This document shows, piece after piece, positions 12,201 to 21,265 of a stretch of DNA of 64,000 nucleotides. A program made the translations under genes and the position numbers. The stretch spans positions 6,076,001 through 6,140,000 of the forward strand of contig NC_079889.1 in the NCBI RefSeq assembly GCF_029227915.1, in the 5' to 3' direction. The DNA comes from Hydractinia symbiolongicarpus (lineage: Eukaryota; Cnidaria; Hydrozoa; Anthoathecata; Hydractiniidae). The notes under the pieces were generated by a model. That model had not been told where the DNA came from, ran no database searches, and saw nothing but the letters and a program-made list of their open reading frames with translations. Each line of letters starts with the position of its first letter. Within the stretch, counting starts at the first letter, position 1.

Positions 12201-12752
12201 CTTACCAGTGTGGTATGGCAGTATATCAATTGGCCAAACTCCGCATGCTCGAATTTTACTACGATTTTCTGGACAAGTACGTGGATCGTCGGGACTTTGA
12301 GTACATTTACATGGACACCGACTGTGCGTATTTTGCCATTTCTGGGGAAGAGTTACGAGATGTCATTCCCCCCGAACTGGTTGACAAGTATGATGGCGAT
12401 GTAAAAAAACTGGCTCGTCACTGATAATTACTCGAGTCGAACAGGCGGGTTATTTAAAGTTGAATTTATTGGGTTTCGGATGATTGCCCTGACAGCTAAG
12501 TGTTATTTCATCGAGGGTAAAGAAGGTACTAAATTCTCATGTAAGGGCATGTCAAAAAGGCAAAATGCTGTGACCTGGAATATATACTTGAGTGCGCTAA
12601 AGGGTGGCTTAGACATGGCCAAAAATGTAGGCTTTCAGGTACATGAGCAGGGTGTGGTTACGTACAAGCAAAACAAGCTCGGGCTCTCGGCTTTTTATGA
12701 CAAGCGAGTTGTACATGACGATGGTGTACATAACTTTCTGCTTGTGGGTTAA
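9277..12752 (+). pseudogene. polB: Polinton family-B DNA polymerase, multiply broken
   Basis: Would replicate the element by protein priming. The N-terminal part (9277-9866) has a PLLGCGPLPDWLR block, then changes frame and loses a segment; it ends in a zinc-finger-like stretch near 9850-9930. A LINE fragment is inserted at 9931-10325. The exonuclease part resumes at 10330-11000 in several frames and includes a VFDFEAL block (Exo I, D-x-E). The palm (10954-12424) has motif A YDANMLYPS, motif B KGNSFYGKM (about 12035) and motif C YMDTDC (about 12310); motif C usually ends in Ser. Further breaks: frame change near 11710, TAG at 11983-11985, frame change near 12165, stop at 12422. The thumb-like tail runs 12439-12752. 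Assignment is secure; function is lost. Confidence 0.88.
9931..10325 (-). mobile_element. 5'-truncated LINE/SINE 3' end inserted in the polymerase gene
   Basis: A roughly 395-bp, very AT-rich insert separates two coding halves of the polymerase. On the minus strand it ends ATCCTGTATAAATATT followed by an A/T-rich tail. The same terminal motif recurs many times at 52.7-53.7 kb, next to a LINE open-reading-frame end. Orientation is opposite to the polymerase. Boundaries are inferred from where the coding similarity stops. Confidence 0.6.
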
Positions 12753-12761
12753 GGGAATAAA

Positions 12762-14086
12762 ATGGAGGTGTGTTTGTGTATTGCTATACTTCTGCCGTAT
12801 GCCATGATGGCCTACATACTTTTTCGACATAGGCGTATAATAAAAAGGATGTCTGATATTGCACAAGTCTTTGACAATGCCTCTGCAGATCATGAACATG
12901 TGGAACCCCCGCCCAATAAGTGTCAGGTCCTGAAAGAGGCCCTACGTAAGGGCAAGGGAACCTTCTGCCCAAAAAATGCACAGAGGCTCTATTGACAAAG
13001 CCCCCGACGAGGCCATCGACAAGATCCGTACCGAGTACCTTCGGGAAAAGAGGAAGAAAACAATTAAAGCACTGTCTACTCACGTTGTCAATCTATATGC
13101 GAACATGATTGGCAACTTTGTGGATATCGACAATATCGAGAAACTGAGAAAGGATATTAACCCTATTCGGTCCGGGGGGGGGGGCGGATTCCGCCCCCCC
13201 CCCTGACGGTTTTTTTTTTAATAACTCCTGATTGCTTTGTTATATGGCTATGATACTTACTGAGTTTCAATATTTATCTATTAGACACCTGCATGCTAAA
13301 TTTTTAGGTCCCATACCTTTCAGAGGCTTTGATATTGGCCATTACTCGAAACTACCCCTAAAAATCCCTATGAAATCCTTATAATGGGGAAAATATAATA
13401 ACTCCAGTTAAGATTATCCTTAGAACTTGAAACTTGCAACATAACTTTGTTTCATCAAGAAGAATCATTTTGAATAATTTTCACACGTGACTAATCCGAT
13501 TTCCCGATTTTGTCGGATTTTACCCAAAAATCGGAAAAAAGCGGATTTTCGGGCATTTTTTGGCAATTTTTTATCCGATCCATGTAAAAACCGGAAGAGA
13601 TGTTAAATGACTTTTATTTAGCTTTCAGAAACTGCAAACAGAATGTAAAAATTCGCTCTAGAACAAAAGTAATTAAATTTTAAGCAGATAGTGGCATTTT
13701 TAACAATTTTCAAGCTTCTGATGACGTCACAGAAAATGTGCTGACGCAAGCAAAAATTTATTGCCGCCATTTTGTTCCTTTTATGACGTACTATAAGTGT
13801 GCCAAGTTTGATTCCATTTGAGCAATCCTATGAAAAGTTATTGAGGGGGGGCGGAATCCGCCCCCTCCCCCCCCCGGTCATAGTATGTTCGAAAAACCCC
13901 GGACCGAATAGGGTTAAAGAAGACCCTATAATCCGAGACTCTATGGCAGATCTCGGGATCATGGTGTACTGCACCATCGGCAGATGTCGTGCACGGTTCC
14001 TGGTCCTGTCCCACAAGACGAGACATATGAGCAAAAAGAAAGAGAATGCGGAGAAGGAGGTGGAGGAGGCAGAGGCAGTGTTATAA
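12762..14086 (+). pseudogene. Small Polinton membrane protein gene split by a MITE
   Basis: Starts with ATG at 12762. The first 25 residues form one hydrophobic segment (VCLCIAILLPYAMMAYILF) followed by a basic stop-transfer region. The frame changes near 12976, then continues as a Lys/Arg-rich helical stretch (EYLREKRKKTIKAL, VVNLYANMIGNFVDID). At TTAA 13157-13160 a 753-bp MITE interrupts it. After the right-hand TTAA the coding resumes (13918-14086) with ADLGIMVYCTIGRCRARF and a Lys/Glu-rich tail. It lies directly downstream of the polymerase. I do not recognise its function; a virion membrane or minor structural role is possible. Confidence 0.55.
13161..13913. mobile_element. piggyBac-type MITE (copy 1, complete)
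   Basis: Flanked by TTAA at 13157-13160 and 13914-13917. Ends are inverted: CCCTATTCGGTCCGGG on the left and the complement CCGGACCGAATAGGG on the right. Inside each end lies a GC palindrome containing GGCGGATTCCGCC. No transposase gene. CCC-starting inverted repeats with a TTAA duplication fit the piggyBac superfamily. Two further partial copies lie at 31370-31941 and 35530-35828. Confidence 0.85.
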
Positions 14087-14091
14087 GATAA

Positions 14092-14397
14092 ATGAGTGAA
14101 GAAGTTCAGAAACAAGAGGAAAGGGTTATAAGAGACTACCGAAGAACGAGGGTCATGTTGCTGCAAGCAAGAGACTTGCGGAAACTTCACAGGATGGTAA
14201 AGAACCTGCGACAGGTTCCAGTAAGTCAAAGGATGTATATCTTTATGGAATCGGGAGTTTGGATATTGGCGATAGGGGTAGGCGTCTGGTATAAACATGG
14301 CAGGGATGGGAATGAATTCCAAAACACCACACCAGAGCCTAAGCAGGAGAAACATGGCAAAACTCAGCCTCAGATTGACATCTTCAAGATGCATTGA
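14092..14397 (+). CDS. Small Polinton protein with one membrane segment
   Basis: An intact 101-residue frame. The N-terminal half is charged and helical (EERVIRDYRRTRVMLLQARDL). One hydrophobic segment follows at about residues 57-67 (WILAIGVGVWY), then a polar Gln/Lys/Pro-rich tail. It starts six bases after the stop of the previous gene, which suggests compact viral-style packing. No known domain. Membrane insertion is inferred from hydrophobicity only. Confidence 0.55.
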   Translation: MSEEVQKQEERVIRDYRRTRVMLLQARDLRKLHRMVKNLRQVPVSQRMYIFMESGVWILAIGVGVWYKHGRDGNEFQNTTPEPKQEKHGKTQPQIDIFKMH

Positions 14398-14424
14398 ATT
14401 TTTTCGAAAAATTACACTTAATAA

Positions 14425-14598
14425 ATGACTACAAGCAACGTAACCTCGAAAGAGAAGGAGATTTTGGACATGCTATATGAGACAATGGTGGACCTTGGTT
14501 TCACCTTTGCCTATGCCATGGCAGGTAATAAAGTTGTGGGCCTAACGGGACCCTCTACCAAAATGGACACCGATGATGTCCATAAGATGGTGGCCTAA
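14425..14598 (+). CDS. 57-aa Polinton small ORF, unknown
   Basis: ATG at 14425 to TAA at 14596-14598, 28 bases after the preceding stop. The product starts MTTSNVTSKEKEILDML and is acidic without cysteines or a membrane segment. It is short but sits in the tightly packed + strand gene series. Function unknown. Confidence 0.4.
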   Translation: MTTSNVTSKEKEILDMLYETMVDLGFTFAYAMAGNKVVGLTGPSTKMDTDDVHKMVA

Positions 14599-14713
14599 TT
14601 TGCAGAAGGCAGGGCGAGTCGTGAAATGGCCGTCTCCAAAGGATGGCTCCCTGCAAGTATCGTGCTAAAGCCTGAATAAGTGTCCAGCCCCTGTACGAGC
14701 AAATGAATAGTAA

Positions 14714-14872
14714 ATGGATACGGCATGCATAAAATGCAAGCACCTTCCAACCCCACACAAGTTTAAAATCCGGGGAAATGGCCGAACCACGAGTTGTATA
14801 GAATGTCTTGATAAGGCGAAGGAGAGGCGGGTGTCAAATGCAAGGACATCAAAGATGTTGAATATGAAGTAG
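14714..14872 (+). pseudogene. Truncated Cys-rich zinc-binding protein (N-terminal module only)
   Basis: A 52-residue frame with CIKCKHL, then FKIRGNGRTTSCIECLDKAKERR. This is the same N-terminal module as the gene at 15440 (CWNCKHF..FRIKGNGQTTKTCMKC), but the repeats and HNH tail are missing. Its 3' end overlaps, in another frame, the start of the ATPase coding. It is probably a duplication remnant of the 15440 gene. Confidence 0.6.
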
Positions 14873-15395
14873 ACCCCCTTGCTATTGATATGGAAATTAG
14901 AGGGTTTCAACAGGATGAATATTACCTACTTTTGTATATCTTATTGCGGTGGAATAAGACATGCTTAGAGAGGGCCTCATTCTGGAAAGACCCTTACGTG
15001 TTCCTTATAGATCCCGGAAATGAGCTTTTTGAATGGATGTTGAAATTGCCCTCATTATTGGCATGCAAGGAGACCTTGTTTGTGGTTGACGACTGTATTG
15101 CTAACGACGACCTCGACAAGCGGAGACAGTTCCTGCTTGAGCTTGCAGTCAGTAGACATAGGAGGCATAGCTTGTGGCTCTTGACGCGGTCATATACTGC
15201 TCTCCCAAAGAATCTGAGGAGGCAGAAGAAAACCTTGTTTTGTGGTATCCACATGAGAGGAGTGATATAAAAATGATAGACAAGGAAACCAATATGATCA
15301 CAGACTGGGATCAAATTTAAACTGAATTGAAAAATCCAAGCATGCTTGCTTGTATGTGACGCTTGAACACTCCAGAACTTGGAAAATCCTTCAAT
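14833..15395 (+). pseudogene. Polinton A32-like DNA-packaging ATPase, lacking Walker A
   Basis: Related ATPases pump DNA into capsids. Visible landmarks: a VEYEVDPLAID block, WKDPYVFLIDPG, the Walker B stretch ETLFVVDDC, then RHSLWLLTRSYTALPKNLRRQ, all diagnostic of the Polinton ATPase. The glycine-rich Walker A loop that should precede LRWNKT is absent, so the N-terminal core appears deleted. After about 15235 the frame changes; the C-terminal part continues (MIDKETNMITDWDQ) with a TAA at 15318-15320 and a further frame change to about 15395. Inactive copy. Confidence 0.75.
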
Positions 15396-15439
15396 GAGCA
15401 CAACTCATGTTTGTCCTCCTAGGGCAAACATGAGTCAAT

Positions 15440-16129
15440 ATGGAAAGCAAGAGCTGTTGGAATTGTAAACACTTTCTATCCCTGGACCATTTTAGGATCA
15501 AGGGTAATGGTCAAACTACAAAGACATGCATGAAATGCCACGATGGTAGCAAGGCGTCAAAGGAACGTAACAAATGTCCCCATCAAAGACAGAGATCCAA
15601 GTGTAAAGAATGCGGGAGAAGTAAAATTTGCCATCATCAAAAGTTGAGGGCCTATTGTAAAGAGTGTGGGGGTAGTCAGTATTGCTGGCATTCAAGGCAG
15701 AGACACACCTTTAAAGAGTGTGGCGGTAGTCAAATTTGCGACCATGGAAAACTGAGATCCACCTGTCAAATGCATGATCCTGCTGGGCATCTCGCCAATG
15801 TTGTACGATGTCGGGCCCATAACGCCCTAAAGAGAAACAAGGAGCTCAGCTCTCAGGAGCACCTAGGTTGCGATATCGCTACACTGATGGCCCATATTGA
15901 AGCCCAGCTTTCCGATGGGATGACATGGGATAATTATGGAGAGTGGCATATCGATCACAAAGTACCAGTTAGATATCAGGAAAATGGGGATGATCCATCG
16001 CTTGCCGAGGTAGTGAAAAGACTTCACTACACCAATTCCCAACCTATGTGGGCAAGCGAAAATATATCAAGGGTAACCGATATGTCTCGAAATAGTAAGC
16101 GCACACCAAACACAATTTTAATACCCTAG
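15440..16129 (+). CDS. Cys-rich repeat protein with HNH-type endonuclease domain
   Basis: An intact 229-residue frame with a good ATG. Residues 6-33 hold a CxxC...CxxC module. Residues 46-115 hold tandem repeats of about 19 residues, CKECGGSQICDH-like (C-x2-C-x5-C-x-H), probably binding zinc. The C-terminal part has GMTWDNYGEWHIDHKVP and a HYTNSQPMWASEN block, typical of HNH-like nucleases encoded by giant viruses and some algal and metazoan elements. At least three related, decayed copies lie at 14714, 18195-18927 and 18957-19923. It could nick DNA or act as a homing-type enzyme; that role is inferred. This is one of the few intact genes in the element. Confidence 0.75.
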   Translation: MESKSCWNCKHFLSLDHFRIKGNGQTTKTCMKCHDGSKASKERNKCPHQRQRSKCKECGRSKICHHQKLRAYCKECGGSQYCWHSRQRHTFKECGGSQICDHGKLRSTCQMHDPAGHLANVVRCRAHNALKRNKELSSQEHLGCDIATLMAHIEAQLSDGMTWDNYGEWHIDHKVPVRYQENGDDPSLAEVVKRLHYTNSQPMWASENISRVTDMSRNSKRTPNTILIP

Positions 16130-16195
16130 CGGTATTAAAATTATCATTTTTGACCCGTTCAGCTGTATGTTAAAAGGTACTGAAATATCAAAAAG

Positions 16196-16893
16196 ATGGA
16201 AGCCTATCTACAAAGGAATCTATTTACAATCAACTACAATATTCATGTACTTGTACTACATTGCTGTATCAAGGCAGGGTCAGTGAACGGTTATTGCCCT
16301 ATCTGCCTGGAAAATTTTAGGTATCAAGGTGGAGTATACTACGAAGGTTTTGAATACCCCACGGACAAGGATCTTTTACACAGGGTAGCGTCAGGCAAAA
16401 AAGCATGGGCAACATTTGCAAGGAACGAGATCGATGATGATCTCGAGGATGATATTGAACGTCTAGGGCTCTATATCGTTAAGTTTAAGAAAACAACCAT
16501 GAGGCACTCTGCTACCAGATCGTCAAGTATAAGGATTTGAAGCTATCGGATTTGGTTGATATCGCAACAAAAGGCAATATACTCAACTTTCCGATACCAG
16601 ATAGACATCTAGCCGATATTGATTTGAAGAATGAGCCTAATGTCATCAAAGGTATTGTCTATGGGTACCCGTTCTACACTCAACATCCTTTGGACTATGT
16701 AAGTGAACCAAATTAAGATGATGATAACGAGGATGCCAAGGATGACGAAATAGATTTGGATGACCTGGAGGAACTCGTGAAAGCATTTTACCATTTCTTG
16801 ATAAATTCTGGAGGTACTTTGTACGTCCCCCGGAATAAGCATCAACTGTTCTTACACAAAGCTACGATCAGGGCCATCCTTCAAATACTATAA
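16196..16893 (+). pseudogene. Polinton gene of unknown function, frameshifted
   Basis: ATG at 16196. The first frame contains YCPICLENFRYQGGVYY and an acidic IDDDLEDDIERLGLYIVKFKK stretch. The frame changes near 16510 and continues with LSDLVDIATKGNILNF and GIVYGYPFYTQHPLDYV. A TAA occurs at 16714-16716, followed in frame by a very acidic run and HKATIRAILQIL before the stop at 16891-16893. No known domain. Its end overlaps the convergent integrase end by about six bases. Confidence 0.5.
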
Positions 16894-17783
16894 AATACGG
16901 CTACCTGCTACAATACGATCCAACCTGTAAGTATGTTTGCTGTAAAAGGCGTCAGTTGCGCGTCTTTTAGAGTTACCATGCTCCTCCCCGGGTTGTAGGC
17001 TGTACAAGTACAGCCCATCCTCGGGCATGGGCTTCTCTTCAGGATATTGCTGGCTTCTTGTGAGCGGTACCTTACCCAGTTTGATCGCCTAGTTAGACTT
17101 TACACCGGTCATGGCAGTTTTGCTGTTGTTGAGACTTTCACGATAGTGTATAGGTGTTTCACCTATGTGCTTGACGTATCGTTAGAAACCAACTCCTGCG
17201 CATCTTGAGGCTTGAAGAGTCTTTCTGCGAGTACTCTGTTGTACGACTCTACAAAGGCTGTAAACGTATGGGGATATTTTGTGGTAGCCCTCTTAATTTC
17301 AACACCTTTGCCTTCTAGTAGCTTCGTTACATCCGATTTAAACTCGCTACCGTTGTCACACTGAAAAATCTGTAAGAGTCCTGCATTGTAGATGTCCTTA
17401 AACATATCCGCTTCCTCGCTGGCTTTCTTCGCTCTTAGGGGCCTGACTACCTTATACCTTGAAGCTGCGTCAATCCCCGTCAGGATGTGTTTATATGTAC
17501 TACCGTACAAACGATCATGGGGCATGTATAGTGAATCAAACTGATGCATCTCATTCGTTGTTGTGATGGTAAAATGGGGGTAGTCTATAAGTTTTATACC
17601 CCTGATGTGTCTCAACCACAAGAGTTGCCTGGATAGCCAGTGGGTTACTAGCTTTTTTGAGAGACCACTCTCCTTCGCGAGTAATTTGATGGCTTTCCGC
17701 ACAGTCCACAGATGTTTTAGCATATAGTAAATTTGGCTTAATTTTTCCGCCTTCTTCTCGGTAGCAACGTGCGTTTTTGACAT
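16888..17783 (-). pseudogene. int: Polinton retroviral-type integrase (rve), broken near the C-terminus
   Basis: Inserts element DNA into the host chromosome. Minus-strand ATG at 17783. An N-terminal helical region (about residues 1-75) is followed by the catalytic core: QFDSLYMP (first D), FQCDNGSEFK (second D) and AFVESYNRVLAERLF (E), so the DDE triad is present. The frame changes near 17175; the C-terminal part (HYRESLNNSK, MPEDGLYLY, PGEEHGNSKRRATD) then follows, interrupted by a TAG near 17090. The last part resembles the chromo-like tail of Polinton integrases. The core looks well conserved, but the gene as a whole is disrupted. Confidence 0.85.
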
Positions 17784-17809
17784 GTTTAATATATATGTCA
17801 AAAACGTTT

Positions 17810-18188
17810 CTACATATACTTATATGCTATGAAGCTTAGTAGGGACAATAAGCCAAGGACGAACGTTAACTCACTATCTATTTGTTGCTTCAAAGGTACG
17901 TAAAAATCCTTCAATTGTGGTGCCTCTTTCTCTGAGGCAATGTAATACTGATACATAGTATCATCGAGTTCACGAAGCCTTTTACCAGCCTTTATTTGCA
18001 GTTCGCGTTGCCTCGCAAACCAATCGAGCTTGGCTTGTCTGTCCCATATCCATTGGGCCTGGGCTGCATTGAGCTTTTCAACGACCTCGTCGTGCCGTTT
18101 TCCCTCCGTTTCCCCGTGTCCAGAGAGCTTGCTAAACAGATAGGGCGTTAATTGCCGCACCTGCTACCAGTACAGCTATTGTCGCCAT
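17810..18188 (-). pseudogene. Polinton small coiled-coil and membrane protein, frameshift near start
   Basis: The apparent start is an ATG at 18188 with a small hydrophobic N-terminus (IAVLVAGAAINAL). The frame changes about 16 codons in, then continues with a helical region (KRHDEVVEKLNAAQAQWIWD, RELDDTMYQYYIA) and a C-terminal membrane segment (LTFVLGLLSLLSFIAYKY). Similar proteins occur in other metazoan Polintons and adintoviruses, where the role is uncertain. It lies just upstream of the integrase on the same strand. Confidence 0.6.
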
Positions 18189-18194
18189 GTCTCT

Positions 18195-18927
18195 TTATTC
18201 TGAGACATATCGATTACCTTTGGCTATACTTTCGCTTGCCCACATAGGTTGCGTATTGGTATAGTAAAGTCTTTTCGTTTAATGTTTAATTGGTACCTTG
18301 TGATCAATATGCCACCCCTTACCATAACTATTCCAGGTCATCCCCTCAGAAAACCGGGTCTCGATATGGGCCTGCAGCTTAGCCATATCGCACGCAATAT
18401 AATCCTGGGAACTGAGCTCCTTGTTTCCCTTCAGGGCATCGCGGGCGCGACATCGTACAACGCCAGCTAGATGGCCGTCAGGGTTGCAAATGGGGCACCG
18501 GAACCTATATTTTTCATGATGGTCGCAGATGCTTTCTTACATATTGACCTTCGTCTACCATTTTCGATACATATGCTTCCACCGCCACAGTCTTGGCATG
18601 TTGATCTTACCCTTTGATGGTCGCAGATGCTTCCACCTCCGCAGTCTTTGCACTTGGATCTTATCCTACCATGTTCGCTTCATCTGCCCCCCACGCCCAC
18701 AGTCTTTGCATGTTGATCTTACCCTTTTATGTTTGCAAATACCAATTCCCTTGCAGTCCTTGCATTGGGATCTTCGCCTTTAATGTGGGCACCTATTACG
18801 CTCCACTGACGCCCTCTTTTTATCGAGGCATTTTATGCACCATTTCGTTAGTTGACCGTTTACCTTGATCCTGAAACTGTCCAAAAAAATAGTGTTTACA
18901 TCTCGAACACTCACATTTTCCCTCCAT
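18195..18927 (-). pseudogene. Second Cys-rich/HNH protein copy, heavily frameshifted
   Basis: Minus-strand ATG at 18927 (MEGKCECSRCKHYFF). Within a few frames one sees KWCIKCLDKKRASVERNRCPH, repeats such as CKDCKGIGICKHKRVR, then SICDHHEKYRFRCPIC, HLAGVVRCRARDALKGNKELSSQ and the HNH region GMTWNSYGKGWHIDHKVP. Many frame changes and stops are present. The order and motifs match the intact gene at 15440, so this is an inverted paralogue in the same element. Confidence 0.7.
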
Positions 18928-18956
18928 ATTAATGACAAACACAAATTGTGATCATT

Positions 18957-19923
18957 TTAATACCTCACAGAATAAAACCTACCGTGCGCCCGCGACAATA
19001 ACAGCAATCGTTGCCATTTATTGTTTACCCTTCTTACAGTCTTTGCAGCAAGCCCTCTGTTATTCATGTTCGCAGATTTGACTGCCCTTGCACTCCTTAC
19101 AATAGGCCCTCTGATTTTCATGCTGGCAGATTTGACTGTCTTGCACTCATTACACTGGGCCCTCTGTTTTTTATGTTCGCATATCTGACTGCCCTTGCAG
19201 TTTTTACAGCGAGCCCTCTGTTTTTCATGTTCGCAGATTCGACTATCCTTGCACTCTTTACACTGGGATCTTATGCCTGCCCTTACAGTCTTTGCATTTA
19301 GGCCTTTCCCTTTGATGCGGGCACCTATTGCATTCCAGCGAAGCCTTCTTTTTATCCAGGCATTTGATGCATGTCTTTGTAGTTTGACCATTTTTCACCA
19401 CTCTGGATGCATCTGGTAAAAGATTCTTTTTACAATTTAGGCACCTCCTGGTTCCCTCCAAGTGTTTGTTCTTCTTGCATTCCTTGCAGCGATACCGCAA
19501 TTTCTCATGTTCACATATCTGACTGCCCTTGCACTCCTTACACTGGGCTTTCCTTTTTTCACGCTTGCAGAGTTGACTCACCTTGCACTCTTTCCACTGG
19601 GCCCTCATCCTTAGATGTTTGCAAATCAGACTGCCTTTACAGTCTATGCAGCAAGCCCTATTCTCTCATGGGGACAAATCTGACTACCTTTATATTCCTT
19701 ACAATAGGCCCTCACGCTTTCATGGTGGCATATTTGATTTTTCCCACAGTCATTACACTGCTCCATCCGCCTACCATGAAAGCATTCGTTTTTTGGCACA
19801 CCGCTGTTTCTTTTTATCCAGGCATCTGATGCATGCCTTTGTAACTTGGTCATTTTTCAACACCCTAAATGCATCCAAGGCCAACAATTTTTTACATTTT
19901 GAACAGCTCTTGTTTTCTTCCAT
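18957..19923 (-). pseudogene. Cys-rich repeat array, two N-terminal modules, no HNH tail
   Basis: Minus-strand ATG at 19923 (MEENKSCSKCKKLLALDAF). In changing frames there follow many CKECKGSQICEHEK-type repeats. Near 19450 a second N-terminal module appears (CLNCKKNLLPDASRVVKNGQTTKTCIKC), then more repeats to about 18957. This looks like two tandem copies of the repeat protein fused by decay. No HNH segment is seen. It adds to an unusual local expansion of this family inside a single Polinton. Confidence 0.65.
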
Positions 19924-19965
19924 ATTGATTTGTATTTGTCCTCTGCGGACAAATACAAATTGTGG

Positions 19966-21235
19966 TCACCAATATTCCACAGAATGATAACGGCCGCCTA
20001 GAACATTTAATTGGGCATCCACCCGCAAGTACACATAACAACGTATATCCCCAGTTCCGTCAGCTTTTTTGGTAGTGTGCAGCGTGATACCATCACTTAG
20101 ACGTTGTAGGGGTCTTCCGCTACCATGCAGCGCATTATCGTTGGATGCTCTGAAGTCAATGAACAACGCATACCTTTCGTTGAAGATTTGCCCGATAGTC
20201 ACGTTAGAGTCGTGGGCACCAAAAATTTTGACGATCTGTTCGAGGTGATCCTTGGGGGAGCATGGCATGAGAGTGTAACTCATTAGGCTTCCCCTCGACA
20301 GTGACGCTGATCTTTTTAATCTTTGGGTTATAGAACACCTCGTTTACGCCGGCGTAAGCCTTAACCTTCCCGGGGTCTATGAACAATAGTAAGACGCCCT
20401 TGAGATTTTTCGCGGAGGTGTCAATTTGGAGGTTATATGAGGTATCTTCTTTTTTCATAGTGAAAACCTTGCTTCTTAGTATGCGTTCATATGGCAAAGC
20501 GAGTCTTGCATACCTTGACATCAGGGCGCTGGCGAGACCTTCATGGGTGATCTTGTCAAACTCCAGCTTAACGTTGGTGATCTTAGAGGCAGTATCAGCC
20601 GCCTTGGCCGCGGTAGACCCTGAGGCTGCCGTCCCTGCATCCTTGATCACGTCAGCATGTGCCGCAAACCGCAACCTGTCGTATAATCCTGCTTGATAGA
20701 AAGGTATATCTCTCGTCAACTCAAACATTTTTCCCAAGGGTATGCAGAAGGTGTTACCATACGCCGCCACGATTGCCTTTTCCTCATCGGTACCTACATG
20801 ATCACTAGCTTTGACCTGCAGGGCCCTGATGGTCCCGTTTTTGGGATTGATGCCTTCGAGGATAAGGTTGTTGTCCCTACCAAATTTTGGCAGCCAGAGG
20901 TCCCTATAGACCGCCAGGATATTGTAATCCGATATATTCTGAATTTCGTTACCATTCAAGGTGATACGTAGGTTTCGTACCAGGCTTTTGTCAATGTTAC
21001 TGACAATGATACGTTTTGTATTGGTCCCTGTCAGCGTCAGGTCAAGTAAGAGCTTTAGACTACCCGGAAAGATGACATCATTCTCTGGCATGTTTGGGAT
21101 ATCCACATACAGATCTTCATTCTGGTTTATCGTGCTTGTTATATGGTTTATCAGAACCCTTTGTTTTTGGCCCTTGATACCAAAGAGTTGTTTCATCTCT
21201 GCATATGGGTCTAGCGTCGTTCCAAATGCACTCAC
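19966..21235 (-). pseudogene. mcp: Polinton major capsid protein, broken
   Basis: Forms the icosahedral shell in related elements and viruses. The main frame (21235-20204) has an N-terminal DLYVDIPNMPENDVIFPGS block, LVRNLRITLNGNEIQ, YRDLWLPKF and later DIPFYQAGLYDRLRFAAHADV, all features of the double-jelly-roll capsid family of Polintons. The frame changes near 20265. The true C-terminus follows in the shifted frame (HLEQIVKIFGAHDSNVTIGQ ... GGRYHSVEYW) to a stop at 19966. At 21235 the expected start reads GTG where ATG would be expected; the next in-frame ATG is about 12 codons later. An Ala/Thr/Ser-rich insertion lies around residue 200. Confidence 0.8.
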
Positions 21236-21265
21236 GTTTATTATATAATAATATTTTATATAAAG
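21236..21265. promoter_or_regulatory. 30-bp divergent spacer with TATA-like sequence
   Basis: The capsid gene (minus) and the next gene (plus) are divergent and separated by only about 30 bp of pure A/T-rich sequence containing TATATAATAATATTTTATATAAAG-like runs. This would have to serve both directions if the genes were transcribed separately. Inferred from position and composition. Confidence 0.35.

Noticed and set aside
18529-20000. Plus-strand Cys/Pro-rich frames
   Set aside because: They are antisense shadows of the minus-strand Cys-rich repeat pseudogenes.
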